In this document: positions 1 through 7,991 of the stretch, piece by piece | Position numbering within the stretch: the stretch's first letter is position 1 | How the letters are laid out: every line of letters begins with the position of its first letter | DNA from: Citrobacter sp. JGM124 | GTDB taxonomy: Bacteria; Pseudomonadota; Gammaproteobacteria; Enterobacterales; Enterobacteriaceae | Assembly: GCF_018257795.1 (NCBI RefSeq) | Contig: NZ_JAERJD010000007.1 | Span: forward strand, 1 to 64,000 | Direction: 5' to 3' | DNA: 64,000 nucleotides | Program-made: the position numbers and the translations under genes | The notes under the pieces: model-generated | The model's database searches: none | Seen by the model: only the letters and a program-made list of their open reading frames with translations | Told to the model about the DNA's origin: nothing

Positions 1-255
1 CAGCGCCTTGTCGAGTTTTTCAACTTTCGAGCCGGCGCTGGTCAGGCAGTCGAGAAACACCTGCATCCCCGCGGTCAGACGCTCATCCGCTGTCGCGTCA
101 GACATGGCCTGCGCGTCCTGCCAGATATCCAGCGCACTCAGCTCAGACACCGGGCTCAGGTTAATTTTTTCAAACAGCGTGGCATACACCCCGCCAGCAG
201 GGCGCCCGGTCACCAGGCTTTCGCCCCCCGTAACATGCTCATTTTTTACAGACAT
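1..255 (-). CDS. tssC: TssC (VipB/EvpB) type VI secretion sheath large subunit, N-terminal part
   Basis: Only the first 85 codons lie in the window; the gene continues past the left edge. The ATG at 255 is preceded by a good ribosome site (AAGGAAGAG), and it begins 39 bases after the tssB stop. The family protein pairs with TssB to build the contractile sheath around the Hcp tube in the cytoplasm. The visible N-terminus is the variable, TssB-binding helical part, so identification leans mainly on the tssB-tssC order, which is near universal. Family assignment is good; whether the whole gene is intact cannot be seen. Confidence 0.8.
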   Translation of the reverse strand, partial: MSVKNEHVTGGESLVTGRPAGGVYATLFEKINLSPVSELSALDIWQDAQAMSDATADERLTAGMQVFLDCLTSAGSKVEKLDKAL

Positions 256-293
256 CGCTCTCTTCCTTATTAATCCGTTAAATACCGCGGTCG

Positions 294-791
294 TTATGGC
301 TGTTTCGGGGCCAGGGCTGACAGTTCAGAGCGAAGCTCCGCACTTAACGCCGGGTCGAGCAGAATCTTTTCCAGCTCTTTGCGGAAAGCCTGGTTATCCA
401 GCAGGTTCGCTTTTAAATCCCGCAGCAGGCTGCGCATGGACAGCATGGCCTTCAGCTGGGGGATCTGGCGCGAGACCTGCTCCGGTGAAAAATCCTTCAT
501 GCTCCGGAATACCAGGCTGATGTTCTCCTCGCTGCCGTCACCCGCCAGGGTATTTTTGACGCTCAGGCTGACACTGGGGGAATACTCGCAGAGCACGGCG
601 TCAAAGTTATTTTTATTCACATTCACTTTTTCGCGCTCTGATAAGGGGGCGGATGCCTGACCGTGGCTGAAGTCCCCCGCCACCAGTAACTTCAGGGGAA
701 GTTCGGTTTTCTTGCCGGCGCCACCGGTGTGCAGGTCAAGCTTTAGGTTAATACGTGCCTTTGGCACTTCATTCTGGAAACTGTCAGCCAT
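294..791 (-). CDS. tssB: TssB (VipA/ImpB) type VI secretion sheath small subunit
   Basis: The product is 165 aa, normal for the family, and forms the contractile sheath with TssC. The start is the ATG at 791, which has AGAGGGA upstream; a longer in-frame start at 821 lacks support. Typical features are the MADSFQNEVPKARINLKLDL opening, the central PSVSLSVKNT stretch, and the QIPQLKAMLSMRSLLRDLKANLLD helix near residues 115-140 that precedes the C-terminal tail. It is the first gene of the operon here; nothing related lies upstream, so the rest of the secretion cluster must be beyond position 1. No obvious promoter was recognised in the 490 bases before it. Confidence 0.92.
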   Translation of the reverse strand: MADSFQNEVPKARINLKLDLHTGGAGKKTELPLKLLVAGDFSHGQASAPLSEREKVNVNKNNFDAVLCEYSPSVSLSVKNTLAGDGSEENISLVFRSMKDFSPEQVSRQIPQLKAMLSMRSLLRDLKANLLDNQAFRKELEKILLDPALSAELRSELSALAPKQP

Positions 792-1201
792 TTCATCATC
801 CCTCTGTTCATCGCTGGTCACACTGTTTGTTTTGCAGTTCTTTACGTTCAGGGGCGGAACAATAATTGACGCCAGTCGTTATTTACAGTTTTTTAAACTA
901 AAATAAGAAAAACCTTACGGTTTTTACGCTATTTTATCGTAGTGCACCGCATGGTGGACCAGGGCCGCAGGGCTCGCTGTACCGAAAAGAAGGAAAGGAC
1001 AGACAGGATGAAAGGTGAAATGGCTCGGGGGATTTTTATTAAAGACGATCGCCTGCTGATTTACATTTTCAGGCGAGCGGAAGATAAAAAAGGGGCAAAG
1101 CACAAACCAGGACAACGGGGCGATGACCACCTCCCTGAAAGGCGATAACTCTCGATTAAAAAAGCACGTTTTGAGTTCCCTGCCATCCCACATCATGTAA
1201 A
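792..1201. other. Gene-free leader region upstream of tssB
   Basis: No convincing gene was found. A small perfect dyad AAAAACC-TTAC-GGTTTTT lies near 909-927 and resembles a weak terminator on either strand. A short plus-strand reading frame starting at 1009 (46 codons, ATG preceded by GGACAGACAGG) is possible but has no recognisable family. Promoter elements for the type VI genes are presumably here but were not identified. Confidence 0.4.
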
Positions 1202-1233
1202 CGAAAAACCACCGATCCAACGGTGGTTTTTCG
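1202..1233 (-). terminator. Rho-independent terminator of the TonB receptor gene
   Basis: A perfect 13-bp inverted repeat (CGAAAAACCACCG / CGGTGGTTTTTCG) has a 6-base loop and a T run in the 3' arm. It lies 50 bases after the receptor stop codon. It is symmetric and so could also work on the plus strand. Confidence 0.85.
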
Positions 1234-1284
1234 TCAATTGCGCGGGATTAGCCTCTGCCCGGCTGCAACAGGTTATCTGACCAT

Positions 1285-3270
1285 CTAGAAGCTGTAAGTC
1301 AGGCCTACAGTATAGCGACGGCCATCCAGTATGGTGTCATAAGTACTGTAGTCAATCCGTTTATCCAGCAGATTATAAACGCCTGCTGATGCCATCAGGC
1401 TTTTGTTTATGTCATAGCGCAGGCCTACATCAACCATTGTGTAAGAAGGCGTTCCCTGGGCCATCGCACTGCGGCTCAAATATTCTGAGGTATTACCACG
1501 GAAGTTCAGGCGACTCCAGAAACCAATATCCTGCATTGCCTGCCAAGAAAGTGTGGTATTAAACATATTTTTTGGCATTTTGTTTAATGGCTTGCCTGAG
1601 AATTGCCCACTCTTTTGCTCTGATTTGGTGTAGGTATAGTTCGCCGTCCAGTTCAGGCTGGGGGTAATTTTCCAGCCGAAGGTGGACTCCACGCCACGAA
1701 TATTGACTTTATCCACATTAATGCGATCACTGACAAAATCGTAATGGGTTGTGCCAATGGTACAGGCTGGATCTGAGCTGCTGTTACAGCGGCGAACTTC
1801 ACTAATTTTATCTTTAAAGTCAGTGTTATACAGAGTGATACCTGCATTGAGGTTATCATTGTTATCCCAGAGTAAGGCGATCTCTTCACTCAAGCTTTTC
1901 TCTGGTTTCAGATCCGGGTTACCCACAATAATGCCGTTGGAGCGCCCCCCGCCTGTTGTCTGCCCCCAGTTCTCTGATGACTGGCGTAAATCAGGAGCCC
2001 GATAACCCGCTGAAACGCCGCCTTTCAGGATCCAGTTATCATTGAGGTTCCATACTGCATAACCACGCGGTGTCCAGTTGGTACCGTATTTCTCATCCCG
2101 GTCCATACGCAGCCCCCCCGTCAGTGCGACCTGCTCAGTGACGAGCCACTCATCTTCGACAAACAGCGCCCAGTTCCAGCGAGTCAGTTTGTCGAGTCCG
2201 TCCGCGGCCTGGAGCTGATTCCCCGTATCACGCAACTTCTCATAACGGTACTGCCCTCCCAGCGTGAGAGTATGATCACCCAGGAAGATTTGGTTCTGAT
2301 TATTGAAAACCGTATTGTACGATTTCATCCCACGATGGGGGTTTGTTGCTTCTTCCTGCTGTATATAGCTGGTGGTATCAAAAGCACCGTAATAACCACT
2401 GTGGGTAAGTGAATAGGTAGTGTGCTCATAGCGGCTATCACTCCTGCTGTTAGGCTCACACTTCCCGCTACGACAAACTTCTGAGTCTATTGATTTACCC
2501 GGGGTACTGTTCCTGTCCTGTAATTCCCGGGTTATTTCAAAATCGATATCGTTTTTATCATCAGGCGTAAAGTTTAGTGTCAGCCCACCGTTACGCATTT
2601 TCTGTTCATTATAGCCATTGAGAATAGTATCCTCTGCGCGGCGTGATATCAGGCCGGTGACTTTTGCCCCGAGTAGCCCGTCAATTAAGGGCCCGGAGGC
2701 ATAGAGATTCGTTTGATACAAGTCGCCTGAATCATTATGTTGCTGGAATGTTGAATCCACGTGCAACGCGCCGTTCCAGGAACGGGTGTTAGAAATTTTC
2801 TTGGTAATGATGTTAATGACGCCGCCCATCGCATCTGAACCATACAGTGAAGACATTGGCCCACGAACCACCTCAATACGTTCAATGGATTCCAGTGGCG
2901 GCATCCAGCCCTGCTCAATGCCGGAGTTATCACTATTAGGCCGTGTCTCACGCGTATTTACACGTTTACCATTGATCAGGAACAAGGTGTACTGTGAGCC
3001 CATACCGCGGATACTGACATCACTCTTGCTTCCCCCACCCGTAACCACAACACCGGGGACATCTTTTAATGCATCAGTGACATCACGATATGCCTGGTCT
3101 TCTATCTGTTGCTTGGTTATGACAGAAATAGAGGCAGGAGCATCCTGAATTTTTTTTTCGAATCCAGAGGCAGTAACAACCAGGGTATCTTCACTGGCCG
3201 CGAAGGTAAGAAAGGGTAAGCAGACAAGGGAAATGGCTGAAGAAACAGCTTTAATATGATGTATTTTCAT
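1285..3270 (-). CDS. cirA: CirA-like TonB-dependent siderophore receptor
   Basis: The 661-aa outer-membrane receptor takes up ferric catecholate-type siderophores using TonB energy. A signal peptide covers about residues 1-24, followed by the TonB box EDTLVVTAS at 27-35. The plug domain reaches about residue 160 and contains DAPASISVITKQQIED, VRGPMSSLYGSDAMGGVINI and related conserved stretches shared with E. coli CirA. The beta-barrel ends in a terminal aromatic (YTVGLTYSF), as expected for porin-like assembly. A Fur box lies about 137 bases upstream, so iron repression is likely. The ribosome site before the ATG at 3270 is weak. CirA is the best match from memory, but FepA/IroN/Pfe-type receptors share the architecture and the true ligand is not shown. 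Confidence 0.85.
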   Translation of the reverse strand: MKIHHIKAVSSAISLVCLPFLTFAASEDTLVVTASGFEKKIQDAPASISVITKQQIEDQAYRDVTDALKDVPGVVVTGGGSKSDVSIRGMGSQYTLFLINGKRVNTRETRPNSDNSGIEQGWMPPLESIERIEVVRGPMSSLYGSDAMGGVINIITKKISNTRSWNGALHVDSTFQQHNDSGDLYQTNLYASGPLIDGLLGAKVTGLISRRAEDTILNGYNEQKMRNGGLTLNFTPDDKNDIDFEITRELQDRNSTPGKSIDSEVCRSGKCEPNSRSDSRYEHTTYSLTHSGYYGAFDTTSYIQQEEATNPHRGMKSYNTVFNNQNQIFLGDHTLTLGGQYRYEKLRDTGNQLQAADGLDKLTRWNWALFVEDEWLVTEQVALTGGLRMDRDEKYGTNWTPRGYAVWNLNDNWILKGGVSAGYRAPDLRQSSENWGQTTGGGRSNGIIVGNPDLKPEKSLSEEIALLWDNNDNLNAGITLYNTDFKDKISEVRRCNSSSDPACTIGTTHYDFVSDRINVDKVNIRGVESTFGWKITPSLNWTANYTYTKSEQKSGQFSGKPLNKMPKNMFNTTLSWQAMQDIGFWSRLNFRGNTSEYLSRSAMAQGTPSYTMVDVGLRYDINKSLMASAGVYNLLDKRIDYSTYDTILDGRRYTVGLTYSF

Positions 3271-3404
3271 TATTTATATACCACACAAATTAATCTCAGA
3301 AGTATCACAATCAACAGCAGAATGATTCGAGTTGACCTTTACCGCGATAAATCAACGATGATCACTTGCGAAAGTGTACAAATATATTTCACAATGTAAA
3401 TAGA

Positions 3405-3423
3405 AATAATAATTAATATCATT
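3405..3423 (-). promoter_or_regulatory. Fur box upstream of cirA-like gene
   Basis: The minus strand reads TGATATTAATTATTA at 3421-3407, which matches 12 of 14 defined positions of the TGATAAT-N-ATTATCA Fur consensus. Its position in front of a siderophore receptor makes it credible. Confidence 0.65.
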
Positions 3424-3839
3424 TGTAGTCACGTATTTTGATATCCCGTGTCAGGACTCAGACCTTTGGGGCCATTCACAGAAGGGAGACAAGAAGATCC
3501 ATCAGGCCATTGTGGCTTTGATACTGAAATGCATAAGATTTTATCGCAATAAGGCGGGGAGACTGTTGTTGAGGATGGCCCTTCACGCTTTCACCAGCAC
3601 GGCGTGAATCCGACTAGCCAGAAAGATGAAAAACGACGGGCATTACCCTCGCATCGTGGGCGACAGGGAGAGACCCAGAACAGGCCTGTTTTATTCATGG
3701 TGCAAGTTCGCGGCTTAACCACCGACAGTGGCGAAGTGCAAAACCGGGCAGGCCGCACAGGTGAGCGCACCCCGTGACACGCCTCTGAACGCGGTGTTAT
3801 TGCAATCCCGGCGACCTTTCTATTGGTGCGAACGGGCAA
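3424..3839. other. Intergenic stretch with no recognised gene
   Basis: About 415 bases lie between the receptor control region and ybdD. A minus-strand reading frame of 82 codons (3591-3839) directly follows ybdD, but it has no clear start signal, biased composition (many Arg, Pro, Cys) and no family I recognise. Base composition is more GC-rich than the Fur-box region. It could be a decayed accessory gene. No terminator for ybdD was seen. Confidence 0.4.
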
Positions 3840-4037
3840 TCAGCAACATTTGGCCCCCCCCTTTCCACCATAGCGTGCATCCTGCCGATCCCGGAAGAAC
3901 TCTTCATAGGTCATCGGGGTTTGCTCAGGGTGGGTAAGGCGTATGTGCGCCACATAGTTTTCATAATCCGGTACACCGACCATCATTTTTGCCGCCTGAC
4001 CGAGGTATTTACCTGCTTTTGAGAGCGAATCAAACAT
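3840..4037 (-). CDS. ybdD: YbdD/YjiX-family small protein partner of CstA
   Basis: The product is 65 aa, the same length as E. coli YbdD, and is very similar throughout ([45 protein letters not shown], ending in GGAKCC). ATG at 4037 was chosen over the GTG at 4040 because the AAAAGGA ribosome site is correctly spaced only for the ATG. In other enterobacteria this small cytoplasmic protein is encoded directly after CstA- or BtsT-type transporters and is needed for their activity. Here it follows cstA after 57 bases that hold a strong hairpin. An unusual run of eight G residues lies in the Gly-Lys-Gly-Gly part of the C-terminus. Confidence 0.93.
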   Translation of the reverse strand: MFDSLSKAGKYLGQAAKMMVGVPDYENYVAHIRLTHPEQTPMTYEEFFRDRQDARYGGKGGAKCC

Positions 4038-4056
4038 CACTTTGTCCTTTTCAGTA

Positions 4057-4084
4057 AACCCGGCCTCCGTCTGTAGGCCGGGTT
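4057..4084 (-). other. Strong hairpin between cstA and ybdD
   Basis: Perfect 10-bp stem AACCCGGCCT / AGGCCGGGTT with an 8-base loop. On the transcribed strand it is followed only by TTTACTG, so it is at most a partial terminator. It is more likely an mRNA-stability or attenuation element that sets the CstA:YbdD ratio. Confidence 0.6.
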
Positions 4085-4094
4085 CTATATTACA

Positions 4095-6200
4095 TCAATG
4101 TGCGCGTTTCGTGGCGCCACTCAGCTGTGCTGCATCTGCAGGCATAGGCTCATACGGTGTTTCTTTTGACGTCGGTTTGTCTGTCTTCAAGGCAGCCAGG
4201 GCTGTTTTGATAGAAAAGAGTGCCAGAACAAGCACAACAACCATAAAGAAAATGGTCAAACCGGCATCCAGGCGGTTGTTGAACACCAACTGTGCCAGCT
4301 GGGATTCTGTATACTGTGGTGGGATATTACCACTATCAATCATCCCCTGGAATTTATTAGCGATAGCCAGGAAACCCAGTTTGGTGTCCGGGCTAAAGGA
4401 TTTCTGCCAGCCGGCTACCAGGGTGCAAATCAGCAACCAGGCTGTCGGTACCAGTGCCACCCAGGCGTAACGCTGACGTTTCATTTTGAACAGTACCACG
4501 GCACACAGCATCAATGCCATTCCCGCCAGCATTTGGTTCGCAATACCAAACAGCGGCCACAATGTGTTGATCCCCCCCAGTGGGTCAACCACCCCTTGAT
4601 GCAGAAAGTATCCCCAGGCCAGCACACAAAGCGCCGTGGCCAGGAGGTTCGCTGGCAGAGAGTCTGTTCGTTTCAGCCCTGGATTCACTACGCCCAGCAG
4701 GTCTTGCAACATAAAACGTGCAGCACGGGTTCCCGCATCCACCGCCGTCAGGATAAACAGGGCTTCAAACAGAATGGCAAAATGATACCAGAATGCCACA
4801 TCCATCAGGCCACCTAAGGCTCCGTGAAGAATATACGCCATCCCTACTGCCAGCGTCGGGGCTCCACCAGCACGGGAAATGATAGACTGCTCCCCCACGT
4901 CATTAGCTATCTGATGCAGCAGGTCTGGCGTCACCACAAAGCCCCATGAGCTCACCACTTGTGCCGCGGAGGCGACCACATCCGTGGTTCCCGCAGGAGC
5001 AAGGACAGCCAATGGGCTGTTCATGGCAAAATAAACACCCGGATCGATGATACAAGCAGAGACCAACGCCATGATGGCGACAAAGGACTCCATCAGCATA
5101 CCGCCATAACCAATGAAACAGGCCTGCCCTTCACTGGCGAGCATTTTAGGTGTGGTCCCGGAGGAAATCAGCGCATGGAAACCTGATACGGCACCACAGG
5201 CAATGGTAATAAATAAGAATGGGAACAGATCCCCAGCCCAAACCGGGCCACTCCCATCAATAAATTTCGTCAGGGCTGGCATATTAAGCGTGGGGCGCAT
5301 AATCAAAATACCGACAGCCAGTCCGACAATTGTCCCAATTTTCAGGAAGGTGGACAAATAATCGCGGGGCGCAAGTAACAACCAGACAGGAAGAACAGAA
5401 GCCACAAAGCCATAGCCCACCAACATCCAGGTTAACTGAACCCCCGTATAGTCAAACCACGGCGCCCAGGTTTCGCTCTGGGCAACCCAGCCACCGGAAA
5501 TAATGGCAAACACCAGCAGTACCAGACCAATGACCGAGACTTCACCAATACGCCCGGGACGCAGATAACGGATGTAAATCCCCATAAACAGTGCCAGTGG
5601 AATGGTGAACGCCACGGTGTAAGTTCCCCAGGGGCTGTGAGTCAGGGCTTTGACCACAATCATTGCCAGCACGGCAAGAATTATCACCATAATCATAAAG
5701 GTGGCGATCAGCGCGAGCACGCCGGCAGTAGGTCCCATCTCTTCGCGAACCAGTTCTCCCAGGGAGCGTCCATCCCGACGTGTGGAGACAAACAGAACCA
5801 TGAAGTCTTGTACCGCCCCCGCCAGAACAACACCAGCGAGTAGCCAGATCATACCAGGCAGGTATCCCATCTGTGCAGCTAATACTGGCCCGACTAATGG
5901 CCCGGCACCAGCAATCGCGGCAAAGTGGTGACCAAAGAGGACTTTTTTATCCGTAGGGACATAATCAAGCCCATCATTGTGTTTAATCGCCGGGGTCATC
6001 CTGGTTGGATCAACCTGTAAAACATTCTTGGCAATATATCTGCCATAAAAACGGTAGGCGATAAGGTACACACACACTGAAGCAACAACGATCCACAGGG
6101 CGTTGATCTGTTCCCCTCGATTAAGCGCAATATAACCCAGGGCGAAGGCTCCAATAACGGAGAGTAACGCCCATATAAAGTACTTTCCTGAACTATTCAT
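4095..6200 (-). CDS. cstA: CstA pyruvate/peptide transporter (carbon starvation protein A)
   Basis: The 701-aa inner-membrane protein has exactly the length of E. coli CstA and is nearly superimposable on it, with many membrane helices. Conserved landmarks include HNDGLDYVPTDKKVLFGHHF near residues 74-93, GAGPLVGPVLAAQMGYLPG, GFHALISSGTTPKML, and VDAGTRAARFMLQDLLG. The family imports pyruvate and/or peptides during carbon starvation. The stop is 57 bases upstream of ybdD, so the two are probably one transcript. No good CRP site was found upstream despite the known cAMP control of the E. coli gene. The start ATG at 6200 has CGGATAA upstream. Confidence 0.97.
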   Translation of the reverse strand: MNSSGKYFIWALLSVIGAFALGYIALNRGEQINALWIVVASVCVYLIAYRFYGRYIAKNVLQVDPTRMTPAIKHNDGLDYVPTDKKVLFGHHFAAIAGAGPLVGPVLAAQMGYLPGMIWLLAGVVLAGAVQDFMVLFVSTRRDGRSLGELVREEMGPTAGVLALIATFMIMVIILAVLAMIVVKALTHSPWGTYTVAFTIPLALFMGIYIRYLRPGRIGEVSVIGLVLLVFAIISGGWVAQSETWAPWFDYTGVQLTWMLVGYGFVASVLPVWLLLAPRDYLSTFLKIGTIVGLAVGILIMRPTLNMPALTKFIDGSGPVWAGDLFPFLFITIACGAVSGFHALISSGTTPKMLASEGQACFIGYGGMLMESFVAIMALVSACIIDPGVYFAMNSPLAVLAPAGTTDVVASAAQVVSSWGFVVTPDLLHQIANDVGEQSIISRAGGAPTLAVGMAYILHGALGGLMDVAFWYHFAILFEALFILTAVDAGTRAARFMLQDLLGVVNPGLKRTDSLPANLLATALCVLAWGYFLHQGVVDPLGGINTLWPLFGIANQMLAGMALMLCAVVLFKMKRQRYAWVALVPTAWLLICTLVAGWQKSFSPDTKLGFLAIANKFQGMIDSGNIPPQYTESQLAQLVFNNRLDAGLTIFFMVVVLVLALFSIKTALAALKTDKPTSKETPYEPMPADAAQLSGATKRAH

Positions 6201-6543
6201 AATTATTATCCGTGTCAGTAGTAGGGAATGTTACATTTTGTGTCCATGGCGACACCGTGAATTTAACAACCCGGACATAAAGATGAACAGGAAAATAACC
6301 TGACATTATCACTGTATTGTTAACGGGATCACTTAAGGCAGGAAAGTCGAAACAAGACAAAGAAGAAAAGCGTGCGCCACGGCAATAATCCCCCCCTCAA
6401 TGGGAGGGGAATATACTGTGCGTTTGGCTCACGGCAGGATGCGGTAACCTGATTAATAACACGGGTAATATGTTACGTTGCGGCAGGTTCCGCCAGGGGC
6501 ACAGAGAATAACGGGTGAAATTTAACCCACTAACCTGGTGCTG
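6201..6543. other. cstA promoter region
   Basis: This 343-base region lies between cstA and the pectinase gene, both on the minus strand. It must carry the cstA promoter and the end of the pectinase transcript. A hairpin CCCCTC-AATGG-GAGGGG near 6394-6410 may serve as terminator but has no T run. No other gene was seen. Confidence 0.5.
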
Positions 6544-7908
6544 TTATCGTGTTTTATCCCTTTCAGGAAATGGAACCCACTTTCCGGAACAGTCTGCCTG
6601 TAAAGGTTTTGCCATCGGGAAGCCCGCAGTTCCTGGGGGGGCTGGCCAGAGCCCTTTTTTACCCACCGTTAGATGTAAAAACTCTGTGCGCCAGGTAATA
6701 TCAGGACTGAAGGTCACACCGTCCATCACAACATCAACAGGATGGGATGAATCATAACCGCGCAGAAGAACCGTGCCTGTTACACTATTTGTGGAATGAA
6801 CATCGTTCAGCACAATGTTTCTGTATTCCGGGACTGAATCACCCACTGCTTTCGGCGCGTAACGGGTATCAAAAGATATCGGCCAGCGATTATTCCGCAT
6901 ACAAATATGAGTATATTTAATATCACGAACGATTCCCCCCCTGCTCACATCGCTTTTAATGCGTAACCCGGATGTGGTTCCATCCAGCGTGAGATTATGG
7001 ACCACGACATCACGCACCCCCGCATTCACTTCACTCCCTATCGACATACCATGCCCGGAGTAAAAATGATTATCCGTGATTGAAATATGTTCGGTGGGGC
7101 CGCTTCCCGCTTTGATGGCAATATTATCGTCCCCGGTGCGGATAAAACTCTGTGCGATAGTGATATCCTGGGATGCACCAGGATCTATCCCGTCAGTATT
7201 TCTTGCCGATGCTGGCGTGTCGATAACAATACCCCATATCGTCCCGCCTTTAACATGGTTAAGGACAATATGAAAATTGGGGGAATTATGCAGCCGGATG
7301 CCATGAATGATAATGTCACTGGCATGATCAATTTGAACCAACCGGGGAGCATTCTGTTTACCACCAGGAATGGACTGAGCCCGGCGTGCCATCGCCCACC
7401 ATGTTTCAGCCTGGCCCTTCATCGTGTCCCCGCCTCGCCCGTCTATCATGCCCTGGCCCTGAATCCCGCCACCCTGACTGTTTTTTATTTGGATAAAAGG
7501 CCGGCACCCTTTTCCTTCTTTATCTATCGTGCCACATCGCCCGCGACCGGTGTCGTAGTATTCAGGGTTGGGGTCAGCGGCCAGTACCGTCCCTTGATCC
7601 AGTCGCAAAAAAACACCCGAGGGTATCTGTAGAGGCCCCGATGTAAAAGTACTGCCTGACGGGCCCTTACTGAGCTGGACTGCCTGCCCAGCAGGACAGC
7701 GGTTTAACGCTTGCTGGATATCACGCTGTGTGGTGATACTGTCCTGGCCCACTTCAGGGTAAAGCGTTGCACAAACGGGCTGTACTGGCTCGGGTTCCTT
7801 CACCTCTCGACGATCACCCGCGGCCTGAGCCACGAGACAGACAAGCAACGTACTGCTGCAGGCTGAGAGTGCCAGTACCCGAATAAGGGTGTTTTTATTT
7901 ATTACCAT
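6544..7908 (-). CDS. Secreted GH28 polygalacturonase (pectinase)
   Basis: The product is 454 aa. The signal peptide is about residues 1-30, with a hydrophobic core LIRVLALSACSSTLLVCLVA. All hallmark GH28 motifs are present: NTDGID at about 237-242, TGDDNIAIK at 258-266 (catalytic Asp pair), GHGMSIGSE at 285-293 and RIKSD at 316-320. The right-handed beta-helix family hydrolyses the alpha-1,4-galacturonan backbone of pectin, here presumably in the periplasm or outside the cell. ATG 7908 was chosen for its signal peptide; upstream TTG/GTG codons exist. No other pectin genes lie nearby, so endo or exo action cannot be told. Confidence 0.9.
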   Translation of the reverse strand: MVINKNTLIRVLALSACSSTLLVCLVAQAAGDRREVKEPEPVQPVCATLYPEVGQDSITTQRDIQQALNRCPAGQAVQLSKGPSGSTFTSGPLQIPSGVFLRLDQGTVLAADPNPEYYDTGRGRCGTIDKEGKGCRPFIQIKNSQGGGIQGQGMIDGRGGDTMKGQAETWWAMARRAQSIPGGKQNAPRLVQIDHASDIIIHGIRLHNSPNFHIVLNHVKGGTIWGIVIDTPASARNTDGIDPGASQDITIAQSFIRTGDDNIAIKAGSGPTEHISITDNHFYSGHGMSIGSEVNAGVRDVVVHNLTLDGTTSGLRIKSDVSRGGIVRDIKYTHICMRNNRWPISFDTRYAPKAVGDSVPEYRNIVLNDVHSTNSVTGTVLLRGYDSSHPVDVVMDGVTFSPDITWRTEFLHLTVGKKGLWPAPPGTAGFPMAKPLQADCSGKWVPFPERDKTR

Positions 7909-7991
7909 ACCCTGTGACACTCCGTTAAGAGACAACGCCCGTATTTAACGGGAGTATGTCCGGCCTATAGTGGGCAAACAGTACCGACAGA

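Noticed and set aside
924-1220. 98-codon open frame on the minus strand upstream of tssB
   Set aside because: Its start falls inside the terminator of the TonB receptor, it has no ribosome site and its composition is not protein-like.
6418-6436. TGTGCGTTTGGCTCACG as a CRP site for cstA
   Set aside because: The half-site spacing is one base too long and two core bases differ.
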